Both the position numbers and the translations under genes were made by a program. The notes below the pieces were generated by a model. It worked only from the letters and a program-made list of their open reading frames with translations. It was not told the origin of the DNA and ran no database searches. Of a stretch of DNA of 64,000 nt, positions 12,791 through 24,900 are shown piece by piece. Position 1 is the first letter of the stretch; every line of letters begins with the position of its first letter. This stretch comes from Hydractinia symbiolongicarpus (taxonomy: Eukaryota > Cnidaria > Hydrozoa > Anthoathecata > Hydractiniidae), in contig NC_079875.1 in assembly GCF_029227915.1 (NCBI RefSeq), forward strand, positions 20,703,001 through 20,767,000, given 5' to 3'.

Positions 12791-13109
12791 GTCTACTATT
12801 TCTCCGCGGGTAACATGTTTAATTACTTCTTTCATGTAAAAATGATAATGCCAATAAAAAAAATATATCTCACAATAACTTGATTTTAAAAATTTGTATT
12901 GTATTAAAATAGCAGGGTAAATCTGTATTTATCATTCAAAAGAGTGATTAAAAAGTAAAAACCTTAATTATTACCCCCGTCTGTACAATCAGCTATAAGT
13001 GTGGAAAAATTTATTAGCACTTCTTTTAAGCTAATTCGGATCATTGCGGTATCTTCTTTAATTGCAAACACTTTCACCTGATCAATTATGAAATTTTGTC
13101 TTGTTTCAG
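12791..13109 (+). other. AT-rich element interior, 5' of the DUF4806 exons
   Basis: There are no convincing coding exons in these 319 bp. The gene downstream should have an N-terminal exon with an initiator ATG, but no open stretch here has a usable splice donor and coding character. Either the first exon is very short, has been deleted, or lies outside what I can recognise. A polypyrimidine stretch ending in TTGTTTCAG at its right edge is the first splice acceptor. Confidence 0.5.
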
Positions 13110-14807
13110 AGTAAAAACACCACCAAATCTACAAAAGTCTAAAAAGAGTAACTCCAGTAAAAGGGTGGCAGAAAGTCCAAAGTAAGTTGCAGTTTTTTCC
13201 CTACGCTTTCCTTATTGTTATTACTAGTTTCGATCTCATTTAGGCAGGTTTAAATTAAAATCAAGGAATTTTCCAATTCTTTAATTTTATACTAATAGAT
13301 TCCACATATCAAAAAGATCAAACGTCGGGGGAGCCGCTGCTTCACTTGGAGAATGTTTGCAGTAAGTGTTGTTATAACATTTAGCTTACTCGTTTTTTGT
13401 CTCTTTTTTCAAAAACTAAAATAATTTACCATTTTAGAAACTCCAGCCACAACAACAGTGACAACGATGTATCCCCATACTGTGGCACAAACATAAATCG
13501 TAAGCAAACTCATGCTATAACAGTGTATAAACATATTTTTAACCTAAATTTTGCTCTCGCTAAACCAGATTATGTCAAACATAAAAATAGCCATATATTT
13601 GATAAAACTTGCGGCAATTCCGTCTTGATTATGCCATGAATAGTTTTTTGTGACTTTCACTAATTCTTTAATCCGTGTTTTTTCTCAGAAAACATAAGAG
13701 AAATATTGGAACGCCAGGAGCGACACGAACGTAAGTTACACTGTACACTATAACTTGTTTAGTTCTCTCATTCGCCAAATTTAATTCTCGCGAAATTTAA
13801 GAAATAGTTAATTTTTTATTCGCGAAATCGCGACATTAATTCTCGCAAAAAATTTTCCCTCAAAGTAACTCAGTGTATGAACGTGTATGAGAGTGTATGA
13901 ACAAAGATAGTACCAATGATTATTATTTCTCCTTTTGCTTAGGAAGCATTAAAATAAAATTCTCAAGGCCATTTTTAAACTTACCGAAAAGATAAACAGT
14001 TTAAGTGGTGGTGAAGTAGGAGAGTCGGGTGCTTTTTTGGCCATTGACAACGAAGAGGAGCTGAACCAACTGGAAGGTTCACTTAATGTGGAAGAATCTG
14101 TGAAGGACATGGTATGCTGCATTACATTTACTTGCTATGTTTGCGAAAAACTGATACACAACATTAAAGAATTTCGGAAGCTCTTCTACAGTTTCTTTTT
14201 TCATAATCTCCTTTTTTTCTGGTCTTTTTTTGGTGCCCTAGTACTCGTTAATCAAATATTTTTAAGGCGCAAAGAGGTTAGTTGATTTCTTCTTTACTTA
14301 GATTCAGCGTATTCGGAATATTGGTGGGTCCGACTATAAGGATGCCGTCAAACAAACACTTAGCCGGTACGGATAGCTACTATTCACTAGACAATATGAT
14401 TTTTGTTCTTTTACACCGATCGTCAATTGTCAGAAATCTTGCATATCAAATAAAAAAATTAGAATTTAATGGCAATTTATTTCCTTTTTGTAGACTTTTC
14501 ACTATAAACTTTCTTTGCCAATGCAACTTGCGAGGAAAGAATGGAAAGATAGCAATAACAGAGAAAAAAATTTTCCAAATAATCGTCGGTGAGTGCTTTT
14601 GGCTTTGCGTATTTCAAATTTTAGAATTAAAATAAAAAAAAAATCTCACAATTGTCTTTTTTTTTCTTCTTTTTTTCAGACTCTATTGCACGAAAGTACC
14701 CTGCAGCCACGGAGAAGGATGTGCGCAATCAAATAGCAATAAAGCTAAAAAACGCCCCTGATCAAAAGGGCGGTGCCGGTCGCCAAAAAGCAAACCAGCC
14801 AGAATGA
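13110..14807 (+). CDS. DUF4806-domain gene carried by the element, eight exons, 5' end not found
   Basis: Read as spliced exons 13110-13181, 13299-13361, 13438-13499, 13689-13730, about 13943-14111, 14302-14366, 14494-14588 and 14680-14807 (TGA 14805). Acceptors and donors are AG and GT throughout; most donors are GTAAGT or GTGAGT. Split codons join in frame at every junction except exon 4 to 5, where a net one-base shift and an in-frame TAA (13950-13952) break the frame unless the boundary differs. The N-terminal part is Ser/Lys/Asn-rich, then a short coiled-coil-like stretch (REILERQERHE, then KILKAIFKLTEKINSL). The C-terminal part reads as a DUF4806 domain: an acidic EEELNQLEGSL start, RIRNIGGSDYKDAVKQTLSRLFT, CNLRGKNGKIAITEKKIFQIIV and DSIARKYPAATEKDVRNQI (each quoted in part). 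The domain has no assigned biochemical function. No start codon was found, so the gene may be truncated. It lies wholly between the subterminal zones, so it travels with the element. Confidence 0.75.
13943..13968 (+). other. Reading-frame break at exon 5 of the DUF4806 gene
   Basis: Exon 4 ends one base into a codon (GAAC before GTAAGT). Entering at the acceptor TTGCTTAG before 13943 gives a frame that reaches TAA within about 17 codons. The frame that encodes the convincing coiled coil and domain start (codons from 13968) has TAA at 13950. A missing base in the A/T run 13951-13960, or two extra bases, would reconcile them. It could be a real lesion or a sequencing error in a low-complexity stretch. 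Confidence 0.6.
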
Positions 14808-15242
14808 ATTATTATTATTAGTTTCGTTCCAGTTTCTATTTTAGTGCTTTAATTATTAACGCGTGAAAATAATTATTTTTATAATTAGAAAAACTACTTG
14901 TAAGTATTCAAATATAATTAGCGATTCTAGACTCACATTATTTGGTCCTTAATCTATGGGGGAATTCAGACTGAGTACTAAGCCTCAACGTTCTTTTAAA
15001 CTAGGTTCTCATAGAAAGAAAAACGTGTAGTAACTAACTAATTTGAGCAAATACTAATGTTTAACTGCTGTGAATAAAATTATTGTAAATTTGTTGATAA
15101 TGTAGAATTATTTATGATATTTATAATTTTAAAGAAAATATTACAAAAAGATAAAGTTATACAGTTTTACTGCATTTCTAACCCCTCTAAGGACAAAGGT
15201 TGTTTGAACAGCTTTCTAGAATGACTTTATTTATAAGTTTAC
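14808..15242 (+). other. AT-rich 3' region after the DUF4806 stop
   Basis: No coding signal was seen. A canonical AATAAA polyadenylation hexamer lies at 15073-15078, about 270 bp after the stop codon, and is the best candidate for the gene's 3' end. The rest is A/T-rich filler up to the right subterminal zone. Confidence 0.5.
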
Positions 15243-15675
15243 GTCTTATTTCCCACTAAAAAAGACGCACAAAAAGACGCAAACATTAAAGACCTAAAAA
15301 AGACGCACTTAAGACGCATTTAAAAAAACGTCTTTAAAAAGCATTACAAAGACGTCTTTAAGACTGCGAAAAAGACGTCTTTAAGACGCACAAAAAGACG
15401 CCATAAAAACGCACAAAAAGACGTCGGAAAAGCGGACATTTAAGACCTAGAAAAGACGCATTTAAGACGCATTTGAAAGATGCCTTTAAAACGCATTTGG
15501 AAGACGTCTTAAAAACTTAAAAAAAGACGTCTTTACGACGCACGGAAAAGACGTCGTAAAGACGCACGAAAAAAGACGTCAGGAAAGCGGACATTTAAGA
15601 CCAAAATAAGACGCCAAAAAGACGCACGGAAATGCGTCTTAAAGACATCTTAAAGACGTTTTTTTGCCGGCTGGG
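15243..15675 (-). repeat. Right subterminal repeat zone of the element
   Basis: About 430 bp made largely of AAAGACGC, AAGACGTC and AAGACGCAT motifs, roughly two dozen copies, often only a few bases apart. The orientation is mainly opposite to that at the left end, so both ends present the motif the same way relative to the terminus. GACGTC palindromes recur where two motifs meet. It ends in TTGCCGGCTGGG, the right terminus. Confidence 0.75.
15648..15675 (-). repeat. Right terminal inverted repeat
   Basis: The reverse complement begins CCCAGCCGGCA, identical to the left end for 11 bp, followed by an A run and ACGTCTTT, which aligns loosely with the left ACGTTTT. Confidence 0.85.
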
Positions 15676-15677
15676 AG
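15676..15677 (+). repeat. Right target-site duplication (AG)
   Basis: AG directly follows the right terminus and continues as AGTGTTCTAAGG, the normal satellite sequence. Confidence 0.8.
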
Positions 15678-18600
15678 TGTTCTAAGGCGACGGCACTAAT
15701 GAAAATGACTTGGGACGTTGTAGCGCATTGAGACTGGAACGACTAGTCCAATGGTAATCGGCGGAGGCAGCTGAAACCGCGTGATTAAGGTGTGCGGCCT
15801 TTATTAGACTGCAAAAGGCCATATTACGGTCGTTATAGGGCTGTGCACGTAATTAAGAGAGTTCTCAAGCCACGGCGCTAAGGAGAACCACTTGGAACGC
15901 TATAGGGCTTTGAGACTGGAAGGAATAGTCCAATGGTAAGCTGCACAGGCAGATGAGACCCCTTGATTTACGTGTGAGGCCTTTATTAGACTGCAAAAGG
16001 CCATATTACAGCCTTTATAGGATGATGCACGTAGTTAAGAGTGTTCTAAGGCCACGGCGCTAAGGAGAACCACTTGGGACGTTGAAGTGCATTGGGACTG
16101 GAACGACTAGTCCAATGGTAACCTGCGCAGGCAGATGGAACCACGTGATTTACGTGTGAGGCCTTTATTAAACTGCAAAAGGTCATATTACAGCCTTTAT
16201 AGGACTGTGCACGTAGTTAAGAGTGTTCTAAGGCGACGGATATAATGAAAACGACTTAGGAGGTTTCATCGCATTGAGACTGGAACGACTAGTCCAATGG
16301 TAACCGGCGAAAGCAGCTAAAACCGCGTGATTAAAGTGTGCGGCCTTTATTAGACTGCAAAAGGCCAAATTAGGGTCTTTATAGGACTGTGCACGTAGTT
16401 AAGAGTGTTCTAAGGCCACGGGGCTAAGGAGAACCACTTGGAACCTTGTAGTGCATTGAGACTGGAAGGAATAGTCAAATGGTAACCTTCCCAGGCAGAG
16501 GGAACCACGTGATTTACTTGTGAGGCCTTCATTACACTGCAAAAGGCCATATTACAGCCTTTAAAGGACGATACACGTAGTTAAGAGTGTTGTAAGGCCA
16601 CGGTGCTAAGGAGAACCACGTGGAACGTTGTAGTGCATTGAGACTGGAAGGAATAGTCCATTGGTAACCTGTGTAGGCAGATGGAACCACGTGATTTGCG
16701 TGTGAGGCCTTTATTAGACTGCAAAAGGCCATATTACAGCCTTAATAGGACTGTGCACGTAGTTAAGAGTGTTCTAAAGCCACTGCGCTAAGGAAAACGA
16801 CTTGGGACGTTGAATCGCATTGAGACTGAAACGACTAGTCCATTGGTAACCTGCAAAAGCAGCTAAAACCGCGTGATTAAAGTGTGCTGCCTTTATTAGA
16901 CTGCAAAAGGCTATATTAGGGTCTTTATAGGACGATGCACGTTGTTAAGAGTGTTGTAAAGCGACGGTTCTAAGGAAAACGAGTTGGGACGTTGTACCAC
17001 ATTGAGACTTGAAGGACTAGTCCAATGGTAACCAGCAAAAGCAGCTAAAACAGCGTGATTAAAGTGTGCGGCCTTTATTAGACGGCAAAAGGCCATATTA
17101 GGGTTTTATAGGACTGTGCACGCACTTAAGAGTGTTCTATGGCCACGGCACTAAGGAGAACCCCTTGGAACGTTGTAGTGCATTGAGACTGGAATGAATA
17201 GTCCAATGGTAACCTGCGCAGGCAGAGAGAACCACGTGATTTACGTGTGAGGCCTTTATTACACTGCATAAGGCCATATTACAGCCTTTATAGGTCGATG
17301 CACGTAGTTAAGAAAGTTCTAAGGCCACGGCGCTAAGGAGAACCACTTGGGACGTTTTAGTGCATTGGGACTCGAACGACTAATCCAATGGTAACCGGCT
17401 CAGGCAGCTGAAACCACGTGATTTACGTGTGCGGCCTTTATTGGACTGCAAAAGGCCATATTACGGTCTTTATAGGACTGTGCACGTAGTTAAGAGTGTT
17501 GAAAGGCCACAGCGCTAAGGAGAACCACTTGGAACGTTGCAGTGCAATGAGACTGGAAGGAATAGTCCAATGGTAACCTGCGCAGGGAGATGGAACCACG
17601 TGATTTACGTGTGAGACTATATTAGACTTCAAAAGGCCATATTACAGCCTTTATAGCACTGTGCACGTAGTTAAGAGTGTTCTAAAGCCACGGCACTAAG
17701 GAAAACGGCTTGGAACGTTGTAGTGCAATGAGACTGGAAGGAATAGTCCAATGGTAACCTGCGCAGGCAGAGGGAACCACGTGATTTACGTGTGAGGCCT
17801 TCATTACACTGCAAAAGGCCATATTGAAGCCTTTATAGGACGATACACGTAGTTAAGAGTGTTCTAAGGCCACGGCGCTAAGGAGAACCACTTGGAACGT
17901 TGTAGTGCATTGAGACAGGAAGGAATAGTTCATTGGTAACCTGCGCAGGCAGATAGAACCACGTGATTTGCTTGTGAGGCTATATTAGACTGCAAAAGGC
18001 CATATTACTGCCTTAATAGGACGATCCACGTAGTTAAGAGTGTTCTGAAGCAACGGCGCTAAGGAAAACGACTTGGAACGTTGTGGCACATTGAGAATGG
18101 AAGGACTAGTTCAATTGAAACCTGCGCAGACAGGTGTAACCACGTGATTTACGTGTGAGGCCTTTATTAGACTGCAAATAGCCATATTACAGCCTTTATA
18201 GGACTGTGCACGTAGTTAAGAGTGTTCTAAGGCGACGGTATCAATGAAAACGACTTGGGATGTTGCAGCGCATTGAGACTGGAACGACTAGTCCAATGGT
18301 AACCGGCAAAGGCAGCTAAAACCGCGTGATCAAAGTGTGCGGTCTTTATGAGCCTGCAAAAGGCCATATTACGGTCTTTGTAGGACGATGCACGTAGTTA
18401 AGAGTGTTCTAAAGCGACGGTATTAATGAAAACGACTTGGGATGTTGTAGCGCATTGAGACTGGAACGACTAGTCCAATGGTAACCGGCACAGGCAGCTA
18501 AAACCGCGTGATTAAAGTGTGCGGCCTTTATGAGCCTGCAAAAGGCCATATTACGGTCTTTATAGGACGATGCACGTAGTTAAGAGTGTTCTAAAGCGAC

Positions 18601-18895
18601 GGCGCTAAGGAAAACGACTTGGGACGTTGTGGCACATTGAGACTGGAACGACTAGTCGGATGGCAATCGACGCAGGCAGCTGAAACCGCTTGATTTATGT
18701 GTTCGGCCTTTATTGGACTGCAAAATGCCATATTACGGTCTTTATAGGACTCTGCCCGTAGTTAAGAGTGTTCTAAGGCCACGGCGCTAAGGAGAACCAC
18801 TTAGAACGTTGTGGTGCAATGAGACTGGAAGGAATAGTCCAATGGTAACCTGCGCAGGCAGATGGAACTACGTGATTTACGTGTGAGGCCTTTAT

Positions 18896-18970
18896 TAGAC
18901 TGGAAAAGGGCATATTTCAGCCTTTATAAGATTGTGCCCATAGTTAAGAGTGTTCTAAGGCGACGGCACT
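18896..18970 (+). repeat. Paralogous empty site for the transposon insertion
   Basis: The flank GACTGGAAAAGGGCATATTT, the unusual ATAAGATTGTGCCC and GTTAAGAG, followed without interruption by TGTTCTAAGGCGACGGCACT, reproduces both sides of the element joined together. The right flank at 15676 and this site differ by exactly 3273 bp (18 monomers). The single AG here confirms the 2-bp duplication and the element boundaries. Confidence 0.85.
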
Positions 18971-21900
18971 AATGAAAATGACTTGGGACGTTGTAGCGCA
19001 TTGAGACTGGAACGACTAGTCCAATGGTAATCGGCGGAGGCAGCTGAAACCGCGTGATTAAGGTGTGCGGCCTTTATTTGACTGCAAAAGGCCATATTAC
19101 GGTCGTTATAGGGCTGTGCACGTAATTAAGAGAGTTCTCAAGCCACGGCGCTAAGGAGAACCACTTGGAACGCTATAGGGCTTTGAGACTGGAAGAAATA
19201 GTCCAATGGTAAGCTGCACAGGCAGATGAGACCCCTTGATTTACGTGTGAGGCCTTTATTAGACTGCAAAAGGCCATATTACAGCCTTTATAGGATGATG
19301 CACGTAGTTAAGAGTGTTCTAAGGCCACGGCGCTAAGGAGAACCACTTGGGACGTTGAAGTGCATTGGGACTGGAACGACTAGTCCAATGGTAACCTGCG
19401 CAGGCAGATGGAACCACGTGATTTACGTGTGAGGCCTTTATTAGACTGCAAAAGGTCATATTACAGCCTTTATAGGACTGTGCACGTAGTTAAGAGTGTT
19501 CTAAGGCGACGGAGATAATGAAAACGACTTAGGACGTTTCATCGCATTGAGACTGGAACGACTAGTCCAATGGTAACCGGCGAAAGCAGCTAAAACCGCG
19601 TGATTAAAGTGTGCGGCTTTTATTAGACTGCAAAAGGCCAAATTAGGGTCTTTATAGGACTGTGCACGTAGTTAAGAGTGTTCTAAGGCCACGGGGCTAA
19701 GGAGAACCACTTGGAACCTTGTAGTGCATTGAGACTGGAAGGAATAGTCAAATGGTAACCTGCCTAGGCAGAGGGAACCACGTGATTTACTTGTGAGGCC
19801 TTCATTACACTGCAAAAGGCCATATTACAGCCTTTAAAGGACGATACACGTAGTTAAAAGTGTTGTAAGGCCACGGTGCTAAGGAGAACCACGTGGAACG
19901 TTGTAGTGCATTGAGACTGGAAGGAATAGTCCATTCGTAACCTGCGTAGGCAGATGGAACCACGTGATTTGCGTGTGAGGCCTTTACTAGACTGCAAAAG
20001 GCCGTATTACAGCCTTAATAGGACTGTGCACGTAGTTAAGAGTGTTCTAAAGCCACTGCGCTAAGGAAAACGACTTGGGACGTTGAATCGCATTGAGACT
20101 GGAACGACTAGTCCAATGGTAACCTGCAAAAGCAGCTAAAACCGCGTGATTAAAGTGTGCTGCCTTTATTAGACTGCAAAAGGCTATATTAGGGTCTTTA
20201 TAGGACGATGCACGTTGTTAAGAGTGTTGTAAAGCGACGGTTCTAAGGAAAACGAGTTGGGACGTTGTACCACATTGAGACTTGAAGGACTAGTCCAATG
20301 GTAACCAGCAAAAGCAGCTAAAACAGCGTGATTAAAGTGTGCGGCCTTTATTAGACGGCAAAAGGCCATATTAGGGTTTTATAGGACTGTGCACGCAATT
20401 AAGAAAGTTCTATGGCCACGGCACTAAGGAGAACCCCTTGGAACGTTGTAGTGCATTGAGACTGGAATGAATAGTCCAATGGTAACCTGCGCAGGCAGAG
20501 GGAACCACGTGATTTACGTGTGAGGCCTTTATTACACTGCATAAGGCCATATTACAGCCTTTATAGGACGATGCACGTAGTTAAGAAAGTTCTAAGGCCA
20601 CGGCGCTAAGGAGAACCACTTGGGACGTTTTAGTGCATTGGGACTCGAACGACTAATCCAATGGTAACCGGCTAAGGCAGCTGAAACCACGTGATTTACG
20701 TGTGCGGCCTTTATTGGACTGCAAAAGGCCATACTACGGTCTTTATAGGACTGTGCACGTAGTTAAGAGTGTTGTAAGGCCACAGCGCTAAGGAGAACCA
20801 CTTGGAACGTTGCAGTGCAATGAGACTGGAAGGAATAGTCCAATGGTAACCTGCGCAGGGAGATGGAACCACGTGATTTACGTGTGAGACTATATTAGAC
20901 TTCAAAAGGCCATATTACAGCCTTTATAGCACTGTGCACGTAGTTAAGAGTGTTCTAAAGCCACGGCACTAAGGAAAACGGCTTGGAACGTTGTGGTGCA
21001 ATGAGACTGGAAGGAATAGTCCAATGGTAACCTGCGCAGGCAGAGGGAACCACGTGATTTACGTGTGAGGCCTTCATTACACTGCAAAAGGCCATATTGA
21101 AGCCTTTATAGGACGATACACGTAGTTAAGAGTGTTCTAAGGCCACGGCGCTAAGGAGAACCACTTGGGACGTTGTGGCACATTGAGAATGGAAGGACTA
21201 GTTCAATTGAAACCTGCGCAGACAGGTGTAACCACGTGATTTACATGTGAGCCCTTTATTAGACTGCAAATGGCCATATTACAGCCTTTATAGGACTGTG
21301 CACGTAGTTAAGAGTGTTCTAAGGCGACGGTATCAATGAAAACGACTTGGGATGTTGTAGCGCATTGAGACTGGAACGACTAGTCCAATGGTAACCGGCA
21401 AAGGCAGCTAAAACCGGGTGATCAAAGTGTGCGGTCTTTATGAGCCTGCAAAAGGCCATATTACGGTCATTATAGGACGATGAACGTAGTTAAGAGTGTT
21501 CTAAAGCGACGGAGCTAAGGAAAACGACTTGGGACGTTGTGGCACATTGAGACTGGAATGACTAGTCGAATGGTAATCGACGCAGGCAGCTGAAACCGCT
21601 TGATTTACGTGTGCGGCCTTTATTGGACTGCAAAAGGCCATATTACGGTCTTTATAGGACTCTGCCCGTGGTTAAGAGTGTTGTAAGGCCACGGCGCTAA
21701 GGAGAACCACTTAGAACGTTGTGGTGCAATGAGACTGGAAGGAATAGTCCAATGGTAACCTGCGCTGGCAGATGGAACCACGTGATTTACGTGTGAGGCC
21801 TTTATTAGACTGCAAAAGGCCATATTACAGCCTTTATAGGACTGTGCACGTAGTTAAGAGTGTTCTAAGGCGACGGAGATAATGAAAACGACTTAGGACG

Positions 21901-24900
21901 TTTCATCGCATTGAGACTGGAACGACTAGTCCAATGGTAACCGACGAAAGCAGCTAAAACCGCGTGATTAAAGTGTGCGGCCTTTATTAGACTGCAAAAG
22001 GCCAAATTAGGGTCTTTATAGGACTGTGCACGTAGTTAAGAGTGTTCTAAGGCCACGGGGCTAAGGAGAACCACTTGGAACCTTGTAGTGCATTGAGACT
22101 GGAAGGAATAGTCAAATGGTAACCTGCCCAGGCAGAGGGAACCACGTGATTTACTTGTGAGGCCTTCATTACACTGCAAAAGGCCATATTACAGCCTTTA
22201 AAGGACGATACACGTAGTTAGGAGTGTTGTAAGGCCACGGTGCTAAGGAGAACCACGTGGAACGTTGTAGTGCAGGGAGACTGGAAGGAATAGTCCATTG
22301 GTAACCTGCGTAGGCAGATGGAACCACGTGATTTGCGTGTGAGGCCTTTATTAGACTGCAAAAGGCCATATTACAGCCTTAATAGGACTGTGCACGTAGT
22401 TAAGAGTGTTCTAAAGCCACTGCGCTAAGGAAAACGACTTGGAACGTTGAATCGCATTGAGACTGGAACGACTAGTCCAATGGTAACCTGCAAAAGCAGC
22501 TAAAACCGCGTGATTAAAGTGTGCTGCCTTTATTAGACTGCAAAAGGCTATATTAGGGTCTTTATAGGACGATGCACGTTGTTAAGAGTGTTGTAAAGCG
22601 ACGGTTCTAAGGAAAACGAGTTGGGACGTTGTACCACATTGAGACTTGAAGGACTAGTCCAATGGTAACCAGCAAAAGCAGCTAAAACAGCGTGATTAAA
22701 GTGTGCGGCCTTTATTAGACGGCAAAAGGCCATATTAGGGTTTTATAGGACTGTGCACGCAATTAAGAAAGTTCTATGGCCACGGCACTAAGGAGAACCC
22801 CTTGGAACGTTGTAGTGCATTGAGACTGGAATGGATAGTCCAATGGTAACCTGCGCAGGCAGAGGGAACCACGTGACTTACGTGTGAGGCCTTTATTACA
22901 CTGCATAAGGCCATATTACAGCCTTTATAGGACGATGCACGTAGTTAAGAAAGTTCTAAGGCCACGGCGCTAAGGAGAACCACTTGGGACGTTTTAGTGC
23001 ATTGGGACTCGAACGACTAATCCAATGGTAACCGGCTCAGGCAGCTGAAACCACGTGATTTACGTGTGCGGCCTTATTGGACTGCAAAAGGCCATACTAC
23101 GGTCTTTATAGGACTGTGCACGTAGTTAAGAGTGTTGTAAGGCCACAGCGCTAAGGAGAACCACTTGGAACGTTGCAGTGCAATGAGACTGGAAGGAATA
23201 GTACAATGGTAACCTGCGCAGGGAGATGGAACCACGTGATTTACGTGTGAGACTATATTAGACTTCAAAAGGCCATATTACAGCCTTTATAGCACTGTGC
23301 ACGTAGTTAAGAGTGTTCTAAAGCCACGGCACTAAGGAAAACGGCTTGGAACGTTGTAGTGCAATGAGACTGGAAGGAATAGTCCAATGGTAACCTGCGC
23401 AGGCAGAGGGAACCACGTGATTTACGTGTGAGGCCTTCATTACACTGCAAAAGGCCATATTGAAGCCTTTATAGGACGATACACGTAGTTAGGAGTGTTC
23501 TAAGGCCACGGCGCTAAGGAGAACCACTTGGGACGTTGTGGCACATTGAGAATGGAAGGACTAGTTCAATTGAAACCTGCGCAGACAGGTGTAACCACGT
23601 GATTTACATGTGAGCCCTTTATTAGACTGCAAATGGCCATATTACAGCCTTTATAGGACTGTGCACGTAGTTAAGAGTGTTCTAAGGCGACGGTATCAAT
23701 GAAAACGACTTGGGATGTTGTAGCGCATTGAGACTGGAACGACTAGTCCAATGGTAACCGGCAAAGGCAGCTAAAACCGGGTGATCAAAGTGTGCGGTCT
23801 TTATGAGCCTGCAAAAGGCCATATTACGGTCATTATAGGACGATGAACGTAGTTAAGAGTGTTCTAAAGCGACGGAGCTAAGGAAAACGACTTGGGACGT
23901 TGTGGCACATTGAGACTGGAATGACTAGTCGAATGGTAATCGACGCAGGCAGCTGAAACCGCTTGATTTACGTGTGCGGCCTTTATTGGACTGCAAAAGG
24001 CCATATTACGGTCTTTATAGGACTCTGCCCGTGGTTAAGAGTGTTGTAAGGCCACGGCGCTAAGGAGAACCACTTAGAACGTTGTGGTGCAATGAGACTG
24101 GAAGGAATAGTCCAATGGTAACCTGCGCTGGCAGATGGAACCACGTGATTTACGTGTGAGGCTTTTATTAGACTGCAAAAGGCCATATTACAGCCTTTAT
24201 AGGACTGTGCACGTAGTTAAGAGTGTTCTAAGGCGACGGAGATAATGAAAACGACTTAGGACGTTTCATCGCATTGAGACTGGAACGACTAGTCCAATGG
24301 TAACCGACGAAAGCAGCTAAAACCGCGTGATTAAAGTGTGCGGCCTTTATTAGACTGCAAAAGGCCAAATTAGGGTCTTTATAGGACTGTGCACGTAGTT
24401 AAGAGTGTTCTAAGGCCACGGGGCTAAGGAGAACCACTTGGAACCATGTAGTGCATTGAGACTGGAAGGAATAGTCAAATGGTAACCTGCCCAGGCAGAG
24501 GGAACCACGTGATTTACTTGTGAGGCCTTCATTACACTGCAAAAGGCCATATTACAGCCTTTAAAGGACGATACACGTAGTTAGGAGTGTTGTAAGGCCA
24601 CGGTGCTAAGGAGAACCACGTGGAACGTTGTAGTGCATTGAGACTGGAAGGAATAGTCCATTGGTAACCTGCGTAGGCAGATGGAACCACGTGATTTGCG
24701 TGTGAGGCCTTTATTAGACTGCAAAAGGCCATATTACAGCCTTAATAGGACTGTGCACGTAGTTAAGAGTGTTCTAAAGCCACTGCGCTAAGAAAAACGA
24801 CTTGGAACGTTGAATCGCATTGAGACTGGAACGACTAGTCCAATGGTAACCTGCAAGAGCAGCTAAAACCGCGTGATTAAAGTGTGCTGCCTTTATTAGA

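Larger units (their letters stand above)
12523..15675 (+). mobile_element. DNA transposon with CCCAGCCGGCA termini inserted in the satellite
   Basis: A 3153-bp block of non-satellite sequence interrupts one monomer. Its ends are inverted repeats: CCCAGCCGGCA is identical for 11 bp at both ends, followed by a diverged stretch rich in ACGTCTTT/AAAGACGT. A 2-bp AG duplication flanks it. Broad subterminal zones (12523-12790 and 15243-15675) carry many AAAGACG-type motifs, mostly in opposite orientation at the two ends. Between them is AT-rich DNA with a spliced DUF4806-type gene and no recognisable transposase, so it is probably non-autonomous or internally deleted. Inverted termini, a short duplication and mirrored subterminal repeats are traits of cut-and-paste elements such as the CACTA/EnSpm group, but the terminus is not CACTA and I do not assign a superfamily. 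Confidence 0.88.
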
